Assembly (NCBI GenBank): GCA_025716815.1
Contig: JAIXMN010000012.1
Location: 992,001-1,056,000, forward strand
DNA length: 64,000 nt
Reading direction: 5' to 3'
From: Dichotomocladium elegans
Lineage: Eukaryota; Mucoromycota; Mucoromycetes; Mucorales; Lichtheimiaceae
Every line of letters begins with the position of its first letter. Positions within the stretch are counted from its first letter, which is position 1. The position numbers were made by a program, and so were the translations under genes. Below are positions 36,033 through 48,126 of the stretch, in pieces. A model generated the notes under the pieces. The model made no database searches. It was not told where the DNA came from and worked only from the letters and a program-made list of their open reading frames with translations.

Positions 36033-37425
36033 TGTCTCTCTAGGAATCTGCAAGCTGTGTATTCGGCACACGTCAGGTACAACTAGAACTGTCTCACGTG
36101 TATATGTCCCCGTTAGTTGTTACCTTATGCAACTGTATTTGTAGCTGGAAGAGTAAACAAGCGGCTTGAATTTACAGCTTTACTTGTAACTGCGTAAGAT
36201 TGGGAGACAAATAGAGAGAGGAGGGGGGAGGAGATAAGGAAAGTTGGGAGCGAGAAAGGGCAAGAAGTGAAAAGGCCTCTATGGTGGTGGTAGACGTATG
36301 CGTGAAAAGAGGTGCTGGGTAAAAGTGTGCTTACAAGTTGAAAGCGATGTGGGCTATAGAGAAAGAGAGAAAGAGAGCACACGATCGCTCAGGCGATGAA
36401 AACAAGGAAGTGCCGGAAAAGAGAAAAGACTCGCAGTAAAGGGAGTTTGTCCTTTGGACTTTTCATCTACACAGGCTCGTCGGACTTTAACTCTACACGC
36501 GCTCACGCGGCGAAGATGGACTTTTGTGGAACAAGCACATCATTAGCATTTTGTCTACCTTTCCTTTATCCGCTGCTGGTTGGTGCTTCTTCGTCCGTCG
36601 TGGTGGTTTGACGATTATATTGGATTGCTTTACCGTATTGCGTCTTGGATTTATTTTCCTATCTCTATTTGAAGGCTGTTTTGATTGGGGGGGCAGTAGG
36701 TGAAGGAGAGAAGGGTAATATACGCCATGAACGCAATAGAACTCTCTTATTTTCTGGTCCATCGACCCCAACCTCCCCGATCCCCCGGGAGGGGGAGGGG
36801 GTTAGCTATCGTATTATTCATCCCCCCCTTTCCTTCCCTCCTTCAGACTCTCGAGCAATTTTCGAAGAAATAACTGAGGGTAATGAAGCAAAAAGTGGAC
36901 GTTCTCTCACTGACCCACAAGGCTGGAAATCTCAAAGAGATGTGAGGGTTAGGGTGCTGGTTGGTGAAGGGAATAAAAAGGTCGTCTGTTCCTGTAGCGG
37001 ATATTCAGCACGTTGCACGTGGTTTTTATTTGGAAGTAGAAAACAAGTTTAAAAAAGTGCGTGTGCGCGCACGCGTGTGCTTACAGTATGAACAACAACA
37101 CGAGACTTTATGATCTGCCTTTCATCAACCTGATCAGCATGAACCGAGAACAGCAGCACCTAAATGAATCATGCGTACACCCCTTATCGCTGTCGCCGCT
37201 AACTCGCTATCCACCGTGGCATCTTTCCATCGATTCCATCGTTCAAAAGTTGACCACCCTCTCGTTGAACTTTCAATTAGCCGTCGAAATATTGCTTTAA
37301 TTAAACAATAACTCGAGCAAAAAATATATCAATCCACCACAAGGGACAAAACACACAACTTTCATTGACCTCAAAAACGCTGTTTATTAAAAGACGCTGA
37401 AGAGAAACAGGAAACCAGAAGTTAC
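36033..37425. other. 1.4-kb intergenic, rrm4 promoter and rps11 3' flank
   Basis: Contains a purine-rich GAGA tract (36200-36420), C/G homopolymers near 36775-36830 and an alternating GTGCGCGCACGCGTGTGC near 37060-37080. Small ORFs here are low-complexity. No gene recognised. Confidence 0.4.
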
Positions 37426-38243
37426 TTAGAACTTCTCGAAGCCCTTGGAAGATGACTTGGCCTTCTGGACCTTCAAGACGTTGAAGCGAACGGTCTTGGA
37501 GAGGGGACGGCACTGACCAACGGTCACGATATCACCACTACAAAAACATTACGAATATTTTTTTCGGTGAGCGATAAGGTTTATGGACGTCAAAGGCTTG
37601 GTAAGCCGCTACCCCACCAACTACCTCCGTCCGATGAAAAAAGAAAAGAATGCAACACTCAAGTCATCTCAAAAAGACAGACTTTGTATATCCTCATGTG
37701 AAAGAAGAGGCCGCGAGCTGGATAATGGCTCTTCGCCCAACGGACAGAAACAGGACAACAACGCAAAGTTGCGTCCCGCACTGGTAGGTGTGGAATAGCG
37801 TGAGTGAAAAGAAAAAAGAAATACTTACGCCTCAACCTTAAGGTCATCGAAAGCGGGCGACAAGTGGGCGGAAAGGTTCTTGTGGCGCTTCTCGTAACGG
37901 TTGTACTTAGGGACGTAGTGAAGGTAATCACGACGGACAACAATGGTGCGGCGCATCTTGTTGGACACGCAGACACCAGTCAAGATACGGCCACGGATGG
38001 AGACCTCACCGGTCCAGGGGCACTTCTTGTCGATGTAGGTGCCGAACTTGGCAGCGTTGGGGGTCTTGAAACCGTTACCAACGTCCTTGAACCAACGCTT
38101 GTGTCCACCGAGCTTGGAGTTCTGGAAGATGCCGCGCTGCTTCTGGTAGGCCTTCTCGTTCTATTGAAGAAAGGAATAATGGTGAGCACTTGCTCCATGC
38201 CCAAACGCAAGTCTGTACAAATGGTGCATACTTGGTGTTCCAT
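37426..38243 (-). CDS. rps11: 40S ribosomal protein uS17 (S11)
   Basis: Small-subunit protein that binds 18S rRNA. Exon 1 is only 12 nt, 38243-38232 (MEHQ), with donor GTATGC. Exon 2 is 38160-37829: [78 protein letters not shown]. Exon 3 is 37537-37426: [20 protein letters not shown], ending SSSKGFEKF. The splice phases agree and the length fits the family. No frameshift is seen. Confidence 0.95.
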
Positions 38244-38790
38244 CGCGAATAAAAATGAAAGAGGAAGAGTTACAAGGATGGCAGCAGCGCGACCTTGAAA
38301 TACCAGAATCGGACATTCACAAGAAAATTTTTGTTATAAGCCACAACGAAAATCCGGCAAGCCACTCTAACCGGAAAAGAACTGTGCACGTTTGTGATCT
38401 CCGCGAAATGCAGAGAGCCGAACCGTTTCTTCTAGAACTTCTTCCGCCAACATCCATATCTCGGAAAACCGCCCATCCTAAAACATCACTTGGATAGCTT
38501 CTTTGTGAGGTCAAGCAATAGAGGTGCAGAGGACTACGGGCTTTTAGCAGCAGAATCTTCGGTAATCCAGGTCTCATTTTCTTTGAAACAATGCTGCGGG
38601 GATAAAAATTGACGAGAAAAAGCTTTCTTTTATTTGAGTATCACAAACCAAAGAGCAAGAGACGCCGTAACTGCTCTGTAATACAAAGCTCAATTTTATA
38701 TAAGAAGACGGCCTGTTACGGTGGAAGAAAGAGGAAACGAAATAATGTCTGTGCGTACGAAAAAGATGAAGTAAACGCAAAATTCTTCAA
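38244..38790. other. Intergenic, rps11 promoter and smb1 3' end
   Basis: About 550 bp between two genes on the minus strand. It must hold the rps11 promoter. ORFs here have no recognisable content. Confidence 0.4.
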
Positions 38791-40053
38791 TTACTGTGAA
38801 GGAGGTCTACCGTACATGCCTGGTCCACCCTGGGGGGATAACCAGGTGGCGGTGGGGGCTAGATCACATAAAGAAGGAAGAGCAATTCAGTCACAGTAAT
38901 CAAGGAAACATCATATTCGATCACATACCATGCCAGGTCGGAAGCCAGGTGGCGGAATACCACCCGGTGGGGGCGGGGGTCTGAAGCCAGGTGGAGGGGG
39001 TCTGAAGCCAGGTGGCGGCATACCCGGAGGGGGACGGAAACCGGGTGGCGGCTGCATACAAACTGTCAGTCTATTGTCCATTTCCTCTTCCTTGTTATAT
39101 TGGTGCTACTTACTCCTTGGCCAGGCATAGGTGGGCGACCGTATGCAACAGGTGGGGCATGGATTCCTCCAGGTCTAGGTTGCATCATCTACGCGTATTT
39201 AAGTCTCCATTTAGCCATCAATCGTACCTCCTTGTTAATGCTGAAATACTGCAAAATACCTGAGGAGAGGGGCCACCGACTCCTCTGACAGGCCCAGCAA
39301 GCCCAACCATAGGTGCACCAGGTGGAGGTGCAGCAGGCATACCACGCCCAGCAGGCTATGGATTAAATACAATATGACGATAAGTCTATCTTTCCTGTTA
39401 CCCTCACCCCAAGTGTCCCAAAAGAAAACGCGTGTATCGGTGCAATTGTGAAATATGTGCACGCGTCGGTTGCGAACAAAGAGAAGAAAAAACAAAGACC
39501 ACTTACTCTGCCTATGCCGAAGCCCGTTGCCAAACTAGGTCCGCGTCTCGACTCATTCGCTTGCGGTGGCGGTGGTCCATCGATGCTAATGCTGACGATT
39601 GTCTCGCCACGAAGAATGATCAATCCGAGTGTTCGCTTCTGCTCAAGCTCATCCTGGTCGGTCGCCTTTTTGCCCTTGGGCTTGATCTTGCGGAATTCCT
39701 CGCAATCCGCAAGTACTAAGTTCATATGTTTGTCAAACGCGAGCATCTGGCCGGTCAACGTACGCGAATCCGACAAGGTGATGCGGAGACGGTAGTTGAT
39801 CAAATTTGTCATCTTCGATCCTTTCGACTAAAAGAGTGGGAAACGGGCATGAGTCTACGGTCCTTACGGCACTGTCGTCGTCCCATCGCATGTATGTATA
39901 TGTATAGAATCTCCCTGCCACCCTTTTTTTGTCTAGCTGTCACTGCCTGTTTTTGTTGTCACATTTTGATGCTGAAACAAATCCCATCGAGCCGTAGTAG
40001 GTAGGCAACTCTGCACTCGCTATAAATGACAACAGAGCAGAAATACGTACCAT
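38791..40053 (-). CDS. smb1: Small nuclear ribonucleoprotein SmB
   Basis: Core Sm-ring protein of the U1, U2, U4 and U5 snRNPs. Exon 1 contributes only the ATG (40053-40051), immediately followed by donor GTACGT. Exon 2 starts at 39827, giving M-SKGSKMTNLINYRLRITL. Sm1 and Sm2 motifs are present: DSRTLTGQMLAFDKHMNLVL, DCEEFRKI and RTLGLIILRGETIVSISIDG. A Pro/Gly-rich tail follows in small exons (GRGMPAAPPPGAPMVGLAGP, MMQPRPGGI), with repeated PPPGFRPPP units at 38930-39060 on the genome. The final exon uses acceptor CCCCCCAG and reads GGPGMYGRPPSQ-stop at 38791. The Pro-rich tail is normal for SmB. Confidence 0.93.
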
Positions 40054-41069
40054 GATTGCAGTATTCTATATTTAATTCCTGACGGAATTAAGGAATAAAT
40101 GTGGAGTAGGATCGATTGAAAGATGCGTGAAAAGAACTGCAACGGATTAACCCAAAATTTCACCCACTGCGGCCTAAAAAAATCTCGTTTTGGCAATAAC
40201 AAAATTCTCATTCAAAGAAACGTCCATTCAATAAATACATAAGCATTTAGCTTATAAAAAAAAAACCGGCTATAATGCTAGCAAAACTCCCTGCGGTAAA
40301 GCAAATAGCAATTGCACTGGTTGTTATTTCTTCTAGACAATTATCCTAGAGTACCAAACTCAATTTTTTGACATCACGTTCACTGACCTTCAGAGTCCTG
40401 ATATTTTAACCGCTACGTTGCAAATGTGCTTGCACTGCAAATATCGTAGCGTTACCAAGTATTGAACAATACCCACTCCATTGTGATTTGATGTAGGCGT
40501 CCGTAGATGACACTGCGCTGAGAATCCAATCCAAATCGGCACCAATGTATCACTCTAAAGACCACTTGCGGGACTCTTTCAGTTGGGATCCATCATATTT
40601 GTTGACAAGATGTACCGACACTCTGCAAAACAGTCTATGCGATCGAAAGGATGCCAAGAACGGATAAACTGCGCCATATGTACACCAAATTAATCATGGC
40701 GCAACAAACCTTGGCAGGGCATAATCGAAAATAAGAAAGCCAAAAGAGCTAATACTGAATATAACTCGTACGGGGCGGGCAACAGTTGCAAGATATTGAC
40801 CAAAGGTGGAGCATCCATGGTGCTGATTAATTATTACTGAGATAGAACCATTGGTATTGTTGACCTTCATAGGTTAATACTACCGCACCGGCCAAGGAGT
40901 CTATAGAGAAGAAGAAAATGACCAAACATGCTGAATAAGTAGCCAAAAATGCACCAAACAGAAGGCCCGTGGTCACAAAATCCGACCTTTGCATCTTGGC
41001 CAACCCAGCAAGGGAGAAAAAAAAGAGCGACTCCTTTCATTTTTAAATGCGTTTGGAAACGAAGCGACC
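40054..41069. other. Divergent promoter region between smb1 and the PAK kinase
   Basis: About 1 kb with no recognisable gene, tRNA or repeat. Upstream sequence of both genes lies here. Confidence 0.4.
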
Positions 41070-43876
41070 ATGTCTTCTCCACCCGCTGCTCCAGCTTCAA
41101 GTATTGTTTCAGCCAACATTAAACTCTTCAACAGCAAGTCCGAGAATGAAGTATCTTCGTCTTATCGATCCCGAACGGCTGTAACTCGGTCTTCATCCCA
41201 GGTGTCCAGACCCGCGACGCCTGCTTTTGCCCCTTCGCTCCCTCCCAAACCGGCTTCAAATCCTTTGCTCCAGAACCAATCTGCGGTATCATCCTTGCGA
41301 CAAGCCCAATGTCCCCCTGCTCCGCCACCACGTCCTAGTCCTGCTGCATTACGCTCTATCGGCAACAAGTCCCCTGCCGGTGCTGTAACCGAGAATTTGA
41401 CGACACCATCTCCACCTCCGCCAGCGACTCCTCCTGTACTTCCACAACAGCAACTTCAATTACTACAGAAACAATTAACGCCGTCTCAGCAGCACCATGA
41501 CGAGAATAAGTTGCTACTGAGTGGAAGCGGTATTATTACACAGGTTGGGTCGACCACCTCTGCGGCCCTAAAGGGCGTCCTCGACAAAGTCGTGGGTAGT
41601 GTCAGCGGTAGGTGAGGAGGGGAGCTTTAATCCATACGATGAAGATGGATTTGAGTGTTTATTTCTGTGAGAAAAGTGAATAGTTAAATGTCGTATACCT
41701 CTCTTTTATGTGTGTGTGATATAGAACTTTGGTCAAGCCAGGGCTCATCTGACGGCCCTCAGTCTTCCGGGGCGAAAAGTAAAATCTCGTCCCCTTACAA
41801 CCTGGTGCATGTTACGCATGTGGGCTTCAATTCACAGACGGGCGAATTCACGGGTCTTCCTCGAGAATGGCAGGTTTTGTTGCAGCAGAGCGGTATCAGT
41901 AAACGAGAGCAGCAGGAAAACCCACAGGTAATGGGTGTGGAAGCGAAAGGCGAGTGGTTCTGGTGAAGATACATAAAATGAACAATACTTTGACTGGTGT
42001 GTCTTCACCGAGATTAGGCGGTGTTAGACGTCATTGGTTTTTACAAGGAAACGCGGGAATTATCCCAAGATGTCGTATGGGAAAAGTTTCATAACGCCCA
42101 TCCCCGACAATTTTCAAGTGATGTTACGCCGCCTCCTTTACCTCAAAGGGCTCGGCCACGTATGGTCGTTGTCACGTCTTCATCTAACAATATCCAAGAA
42201 GAGCATCCAGTCGCCAAACCGAGCTTACCAGCGCGACCGACAATCACCAGTAAACCTGCTCAGGAACCTGCTAATACTACGACCATAACACCGCCACCGC
42301 CGTCACCATTATTTACTCTTCCTACATTACAACCACCAGAACCAAGTATGTGGACTCAGTTACAGGCAAAAGGGGGGATCAATTTATTAAGAAGTATCTG
42401 CCGTAGAAGGACCTTCGATCAGTGTTGCAGAACGGCTTCATAAATTCGAGACACAGACCACACCTGCTTCGAACAAAACTACGCCACCACCGAAGCCCCC
42501 GCTGTCAACGAAGCCGACATTTGCCCCGAAGCGGCCCACACCAACAGCTGTCGGCAATGTACTACCAAGTACAAATGCCTCTACTTTGCCTCCTCCACCG
42601 GTTGCTCCGCCTCGCCCAAAGCTTAATAAATCTCAAGAAAAACCAGCAGTGGCAGAAGCACTTCGCAGATCTTCGGACGTGTACATCTCGCCTGTCGCAG
42701 CGCCGCTAGATCCTGCGATGGATGTTACTCCGCCTGAACCACGGATACGTCGAAGGGAGCAAAAGAAATCAACAAAAGATGCCGAAATCATAGCGGAGCT
42801 TCGCATGATTTGTACAGATGCCGATCCGACTAAATTGTATCGAAATATGGTGAAAGTTGGTCAAGGGTAAACAATCTATTTAAGTGGGAATGTTTGGAGC
42901 TCATAGAGATGTTAAACCACTGTGAATCATATCGCTCTAGTGCTTCTGGTGGTGTATACACAGCTCAATCAGTCGATACCAATATTTCTGTGGCGATAAA
43001 GCAGATGAATCTTGCTCAGCAGCCCAAGAAGGAGCTCATCATCAATGAAATATTGGTGATGCGCGAAGCACAACACGATAACATTGTCAATTTTATCGAC
43101 TCTTTCTTAGTGACAGGGGAGCTTTGGGTGGTTATGGAGTATATGGAAGGTGGCTCTTTGACGGATGTTGTGACGACGAACATGATGACGGAGCCCCAGA
43201 TTGCAACTGTATGTCGAGAGGCGCTTCAAGGCATCCGTCATCTCCATCATTTGGGTATCATTCACCGAGATATCAAGTCGGACAATGTATTGTTAGGTCT
43301 CAACGGCCAGGTCAAACTCAGTATGTGATTCTAATACCACCTCTAACGCAAACTGCACGAACTGACTCGCGCATTTCGCTTTGTAGCTGATTTTGGTTTC
43401 TGCGCACGACTGAATGATCAAGAGATTAGGACAACAATGGTTGGGACACCGTATTGGGTAAGTCTATATACGGCTTGAACAGACTGATTTATTTTACTCT
43501 ATTGCTCAATGGTGGATGTCAATAGATGGCGCCTGAGGTAGTTACACGAAAAGAATACGGGCCACGGATTGATGTCTGGTCACTGGGAATTATGGCAATT
43601 GAAATGATTGAAGGCGAGCCACCATATTTACATGAGAATCCGCTTCGGGCACTTTATCTGATCGCAACCAATGGTACACCGGCCCTGCAGCATCCTGATG
43701 ATCTATCTGAAGCCCTCAAGGACTTCTTGCGGCAGTCACTCCAGGTCGACTCCCGGCTGCGCCCAGATGCAGAAACTTTGCTACAACACGTATTTTTAAG
43801 GAAAGCTGAACCTATGCGATCCCTAATTCCATTGATCAAAGCAAGTCGAGATATCCGTAAAGCCAGGGAAACGTGA
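41070..43876 (+). CDS. p21-activated (PAK/Ste20-type) protein kinase
   Basis: Effector kinase of Cdc42/Rac acting on polarity and MAPK signalling. The start [11 protein letters not shown] leads into a Pro/Ser-rich region without a PH domain, so it is Ste20/PAK1-like rather than Cla4-like. The CRIB/PBD is [29 protein letters not shown], extended by [11 protein letters not shown]. Several Pro-rich runs ([22 protein letters not shown]) could bind SH3 proteins. The kinase domain has [51 protein letters not shown] and [19 protein letters not shown], ending with TGA at 43876. About six introns are present. Lig1 follows on the same strand after 179 bp. Confidence 0.93.
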
Positions 43877-44055
43877 TTGTTGTATACCATTAAGGGTGCT
43901 GGTGCTAAACAGCTTTTTCCCTTTATCCGTTCAACCTTTCTTATTGTACATATACATACACATATACATCCTTCTTTAAAGAGCATGCGAAACAACAGCC
44001 AATTATGATGCTTCTTCGCTACCCGTAATAATAATAATCATAATAATAAACGCTC

Positions 44056-47000
44056 ATGCTTATTCCCCTCTTCTTCCATTGTTTGTTGAGATGGACCAAT
44101 CCCAAGCGCGAATTGAAATTCAAACTCGTGACACGCGCAGCGCCGCTGTCGCGTCTTACTTTCTTTCCTTTACCAGGAACTATGCAGGGCAAACAAGCGA
44201 AACTGGAGTACTTGCTATTTCCTCTTTTTACCCCAGCCTTTCACGAAATGCTGCTCATTAGATATCTAACCTTGACGGGAATAGGTCATTTTTTGGTGGC
44301 AATTCGAGATCCTCAAAAACTGACGACGATTCAAGTAAGCTGATCTAAAGCAACCACCTTTTTTATTACATTCAGATCCCCCTGATCAAAACGAATATGT
44401 AGCAATGAATCGGAAGCGCATCTTGGAGGAAAATGAGACGGTTGCTGACAAGAAACGTCGTGTCACAGAGCGCGAAAATACCGACAATGAGAGGCAGGAC
44501 ATCGATGCCATGGAGCCTACGTCTCGCACCGTTGTCGTTGAGCCACAAGAGAAGGCTGTAATAACCGATGACGATAATGAAGAGATAGCGATCGCTGTTG
44601 CAGAGGAATTGGCGCAAGAGGCAGAGAAACAGCAAGACCAGCAGACGGTCAAACAGATGTAAGATAGTCTGGCTTTTGCAGAGCTTGAGCGGAAGACAGA
44701 AAACTAATTCGCAACAAAGGTCTCTCATCTCGGTGGAAAAGGCTGCTAATAAGCTAGGCGATACATGGGAAAAGGGCGCTCCGTACGTATATATATATAT
44801 ATGCCACCATTTTCTTGTCACTGCACCGATTCAATCATATTTATTGATCAAACAAACCAAACCTCTAGCACACCCTATGCAGTTCTGTGCAAAACATTTG
44901 AGCATTGCGAGTCGACTACCAAACGACTCGAAATTACCGAATATCTGGTTGCATTATTTATCAAGATTATTCATCTAAGCCCAAATGATCTTCTTACGGC
45001 GGTATACATGTGCGTTAATAAGGTATATTGTGTGATGCATTTGTATACAATATGCTCGAGACTCATGCTATTCCTTTCGCTATTGTTGTCTAGCTTTGCC
45101 CTGACTACGAAGGATTAGAGCTGGGTATCGGTGAAAGTCTAATCATGAAGGCCATCGCCCAATCCTACGCAAGAAACATGAAACAAATTCAAGACGCATA
45201 CCACAAAGAAGGCGACTTGGGAAAAGTTGCAGTGGTGAGCGAATATCACGCTTCTTCATGGGACACCACAAATGCTGAACAGATATGATGATATATGTAG
45301 AACAGCAAGCAAACGCAAACTACTCTGGGTACGCCCAAACCATTGACACTACCTAACGTCTTCAAGTATCTTAGAGAAATTGCAAAATTGTCTGGCAGCG
45401 CAGTAAGTATCGATGGCTAGATGATGGAATAAGGTTGGAGACTCACCGCAATTTTTCATCTCTCTACCAACGAAAAAAAAAAGTCCCAAAACCAGAAAAT
45501 TGGGATTATAAGAAGGCTGTTGGTGGCATGCCGGGGCAACGAAGCAAAATACATCATCCGGTAAACACGCGATTCTTGCTCAAGATAATGGTTTCATTTG
45601 ATTGACTTGATCTTGGATAAAAGACAACTGGAAGGGAAACTTCGAATTGGTCTAGCAGAACAAACTGTTCTCACTGCGCTCGCACAGGCAGCAGTCTTGA
45701 GCAAAAAGGGTAAGTTTAACGGATGCGGATAACAGGAGGTTTTCGATTCACAATGATATTAGGCCACAAGCATTGGAGCTCAGCTGAGAAAGAAAAACGT
45801 TTGACCAATGCAGTGGAGACTCTCAAGTCGGTGTACAAGTATGTACAGCAGTATAATCGAAGTTACAGTGACTAAGTAAACTTTAGCCAACTCCCAAATT
45901 ACGACATGATTGTCCCTGCTCTCCTTCAAGGGATTCGTACACTAAAGGAAACGTGTACCATGCGTCCTGGTAGGTACCACTAGAGACATCCTGCAAGGAA
46001 CGTGGGAAAATTAGGATTGAATGTTTATGCCGCAGGAATCCCGTTGAAGCCTATGCTTGCTCATCCTACAAAGAGCCTGACCGAGGTATTGGATCGGTTC
46101 CAAGACCAAGCATTCACCTGCGAATTCAAATATGACGGCGAGCGAGCCCAGGTATTTCTTGCCTTGTTACAGGCACGCATATTGTGACGATATTCTCAGA
46201 AATGGCTTTAGATCCATTGCCTTGAGAACGGAAGCATTCAGATCTATAGCCGCAACTCAGAAGATAATACTACCAAATACCCTGATATTGCGTCGAAAAT
46301 TCGCAATGTACGGGGTGGCAGACTATTGTTATGATGGCTTTGGAATGATTATCTCACATTCTTGCGCTTTAGTGGCACAAACCGTCGACCAAATCGTACA
46401 TCCTTGACTGTGAAGCTGTCGCATGGGATATTGAGAAGAAATGCATTTTACCGTTCCAGATTCTTACCACTCGAAAGCGAAAAGCAGTGAAAGAAGAAGA
46501 CATCAAAGTGCGGGTCGCAATTTTTGCTTTTGACTGCCTATACTTAAATGGACAGGTAAATGTCTAGGTGCTGGAGGTGAGGACCGGAATAAACATTCAC
46601 TTTTCATCGAACAGTCCCTTCTACAAGAATCACTCGAAATACGTCGCCAAAAGCTGAAGGAGGCATTTGAGGAGACCGAGAACGAGTTTTACTTTGCAAA
46701 AAGCATGGATTCGACGGAAATCGAGGACATACAACATTTCCTTGATGTTTCGATAGGAAACAACTGCGAGGGCCTCATGGTCAAGCTCTTCTCAAGTCCT
46801 GATGCGACATACGAACCTTCCAAGCGATCACGCAACTGGCTCAAGGTCAAGAAAGACTATCTGGCGGGGGTGGGAGACACCCTAGATCTTGTTGTGCTCG
46901 GAGCATTCAAGGGCCGAGGCAAACGAACGAACGTTTATGGATCCTTCCTGCTTGGATGTTACGATGAATCGTCAGACAAATTTCAAACGGTCTGCAAAAT

Positions 47001-47454
47001 CGGCACTGGTTTCTCGGATGAAAATCTCCAAAATTTCTACAACACCCTCAAGGATCTTCAGATTGAAAAGCCAAGGTCTGACTATGAGATTGGGGAGCAC
47101 CCAGAAGTGCCCGATGTCTGGTTTAACGCCAAGATTGTCTGGGAGGTCCAGTGTGCAGATTTGAGCATCAGCCCGCGATATATGGCTGGCGTCGGAATAG
47201 TAAGTGCAACCCATATATTCGTGATATGCGTCGACTCTAGCTTATACGACCGGCTGTAATAGGTGGATGAGGCAAAAGGTATATCCCTCCGATTCCCACG
47301 TTTCCTGCGTGTACGGGACGATAAAGAGGGAGAGCAGTGCACGGGCAGTGAGCAGGTGAGAATAGGGGGGAGCAAGAAGAGGCGAGAGACAAGGCATTGA
47401 ATGTGTTTGCTTTAGATAGTTGATTTGTACGAGAGCCAACTGCAAGCCAGTTAG
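44056..47454 (+). CDS. lig1: DNA ligase I (ATP-dependent), possible mitochondrial and nuclear forms
   Basis: Seals Okazaki nicks and repair nicks. ATG 44182 gives MQGKQAKLE, and splicing (donor GTACTT, acceptor GGGAATAG) completes the PIP box QAKLESFF, followed by [13 protein letters not shown] and [19 protein letters not shown] 44056 is in frame upstream and adds about 42 residues rich in Arg/Lys and hydrophobics, like a mitochondrial presequence. The DNA-binding domain includes [53 protein letters not shown] and [11 protein letters not shown]. Motif I is FKYDGERAQ (catalytic Lys), then [43 protein letters not shown], and motif [12 protein letters not shown]. The OB fold ends [14 protein letters not shown]...YESQLQAS. 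There are about a dozen small introns. Confidence 0.93.
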
Positions 47455-47823
47455 GTATCACATGTCATGTTTGCCAAGTAGCTGCCTTTCTCTTGACGTA
47501 GTTGTTTTTCATCATCTCACGGTCCTGTTGGGGCTCGAAAGACGAATAAGTAAAATTTTTGCGTTCTACAGGATTTTTCCTCGCCATTCAGCCAGTTGAA
47601 ATTGCGTGATGGCACAAATATCATTTGACATTCTTGAAAATGACTTTGCAGAGCCGATACAGGAGTATCTATTAGTAAAAATGCCTGTTGGCTGACTCAG
47701 TCACCCAGTCAGACTATGTTCAGTGTGGCACGGGCAGCGACTCCAGACGGCCAGAGCTGTAGTCTCACAAGAAGTGCTGATTTGTGATAGGTCATCTTTC
47801 GATCAATTGACAACTCAAGTTTT
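47455..47823. other. Intergenic, Fanzor 5' flank
   Basis: Sequence after the lig1 stop. No gene seen. The left end of the Fanzor element must lie here or just upstream, but no inverted repeat partner of the right end was found. Confidence 0.35.
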
Positions 47824-47837
47824 ACTATATATATGGG
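47824..47837 (+). promoter_or_regulatory. TATA-like box upstream of the Fanzor reading frame
   Basis: ACTATATATATGGG lies about 50 bp before ATG 47884, a usual distance for a compact mobile-element promoter. Assigned by position only. Confidence 0.4.
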
Positions 47838-47883
47838 CTACCGGTCTCAGATTACGTGTCCCTTCCTTTCCTTTGTACTGATC

Positions 47884-48126
47884 ATGGCCGACGCCAAAAC
47901 CAGGGTCATCAAGACCTCTTTAAGGTCTATTGGGTAGAAGCAGCAGTATCTGGAGAACCTGGAGAACCTGGTCCGGACTACCCACTTTCTCACCACACAC
48001 ACATACCAGCTCTCGCGCTGGATCCTCCTCCACGAACTGGAACGCGGCCATGACTTCAACCCCTGCGAGCTCATCGGTCAAGCATTCTTTTAGGAAGTTT
48101 TCCTCAGTCTGGCCGGTAGGAAGTTC
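47884..48126 (+). pseudogene. N-terminal part of the Fanzor frame, interrupted by two UAG codons
   Basis: ATG 47884 opens a frame identical to that of the 658-codon ORF (243 nt, 81 codons upstream). It reads MADAKTRVIKTSLRSIG, then TAG at 47935-47937, then KQQYLENLENLVRTTHFLTT and RWILLHELERG, then TAG at 48091-48093 just before EVFLSLAGRKF and the internal Met. The codons look protein-coding and resemble the helical N-terminus of Fanzor proteins. No intron of realistic length removes the stops. Simplest reading: two point changes have damaged the N-terminus. Confidence 0.65.

Noticed and set aside
44372..44821. 149-codon minus-strand ORF
   Set aside because: Antisense to lig1 exons whose frame is conserved.
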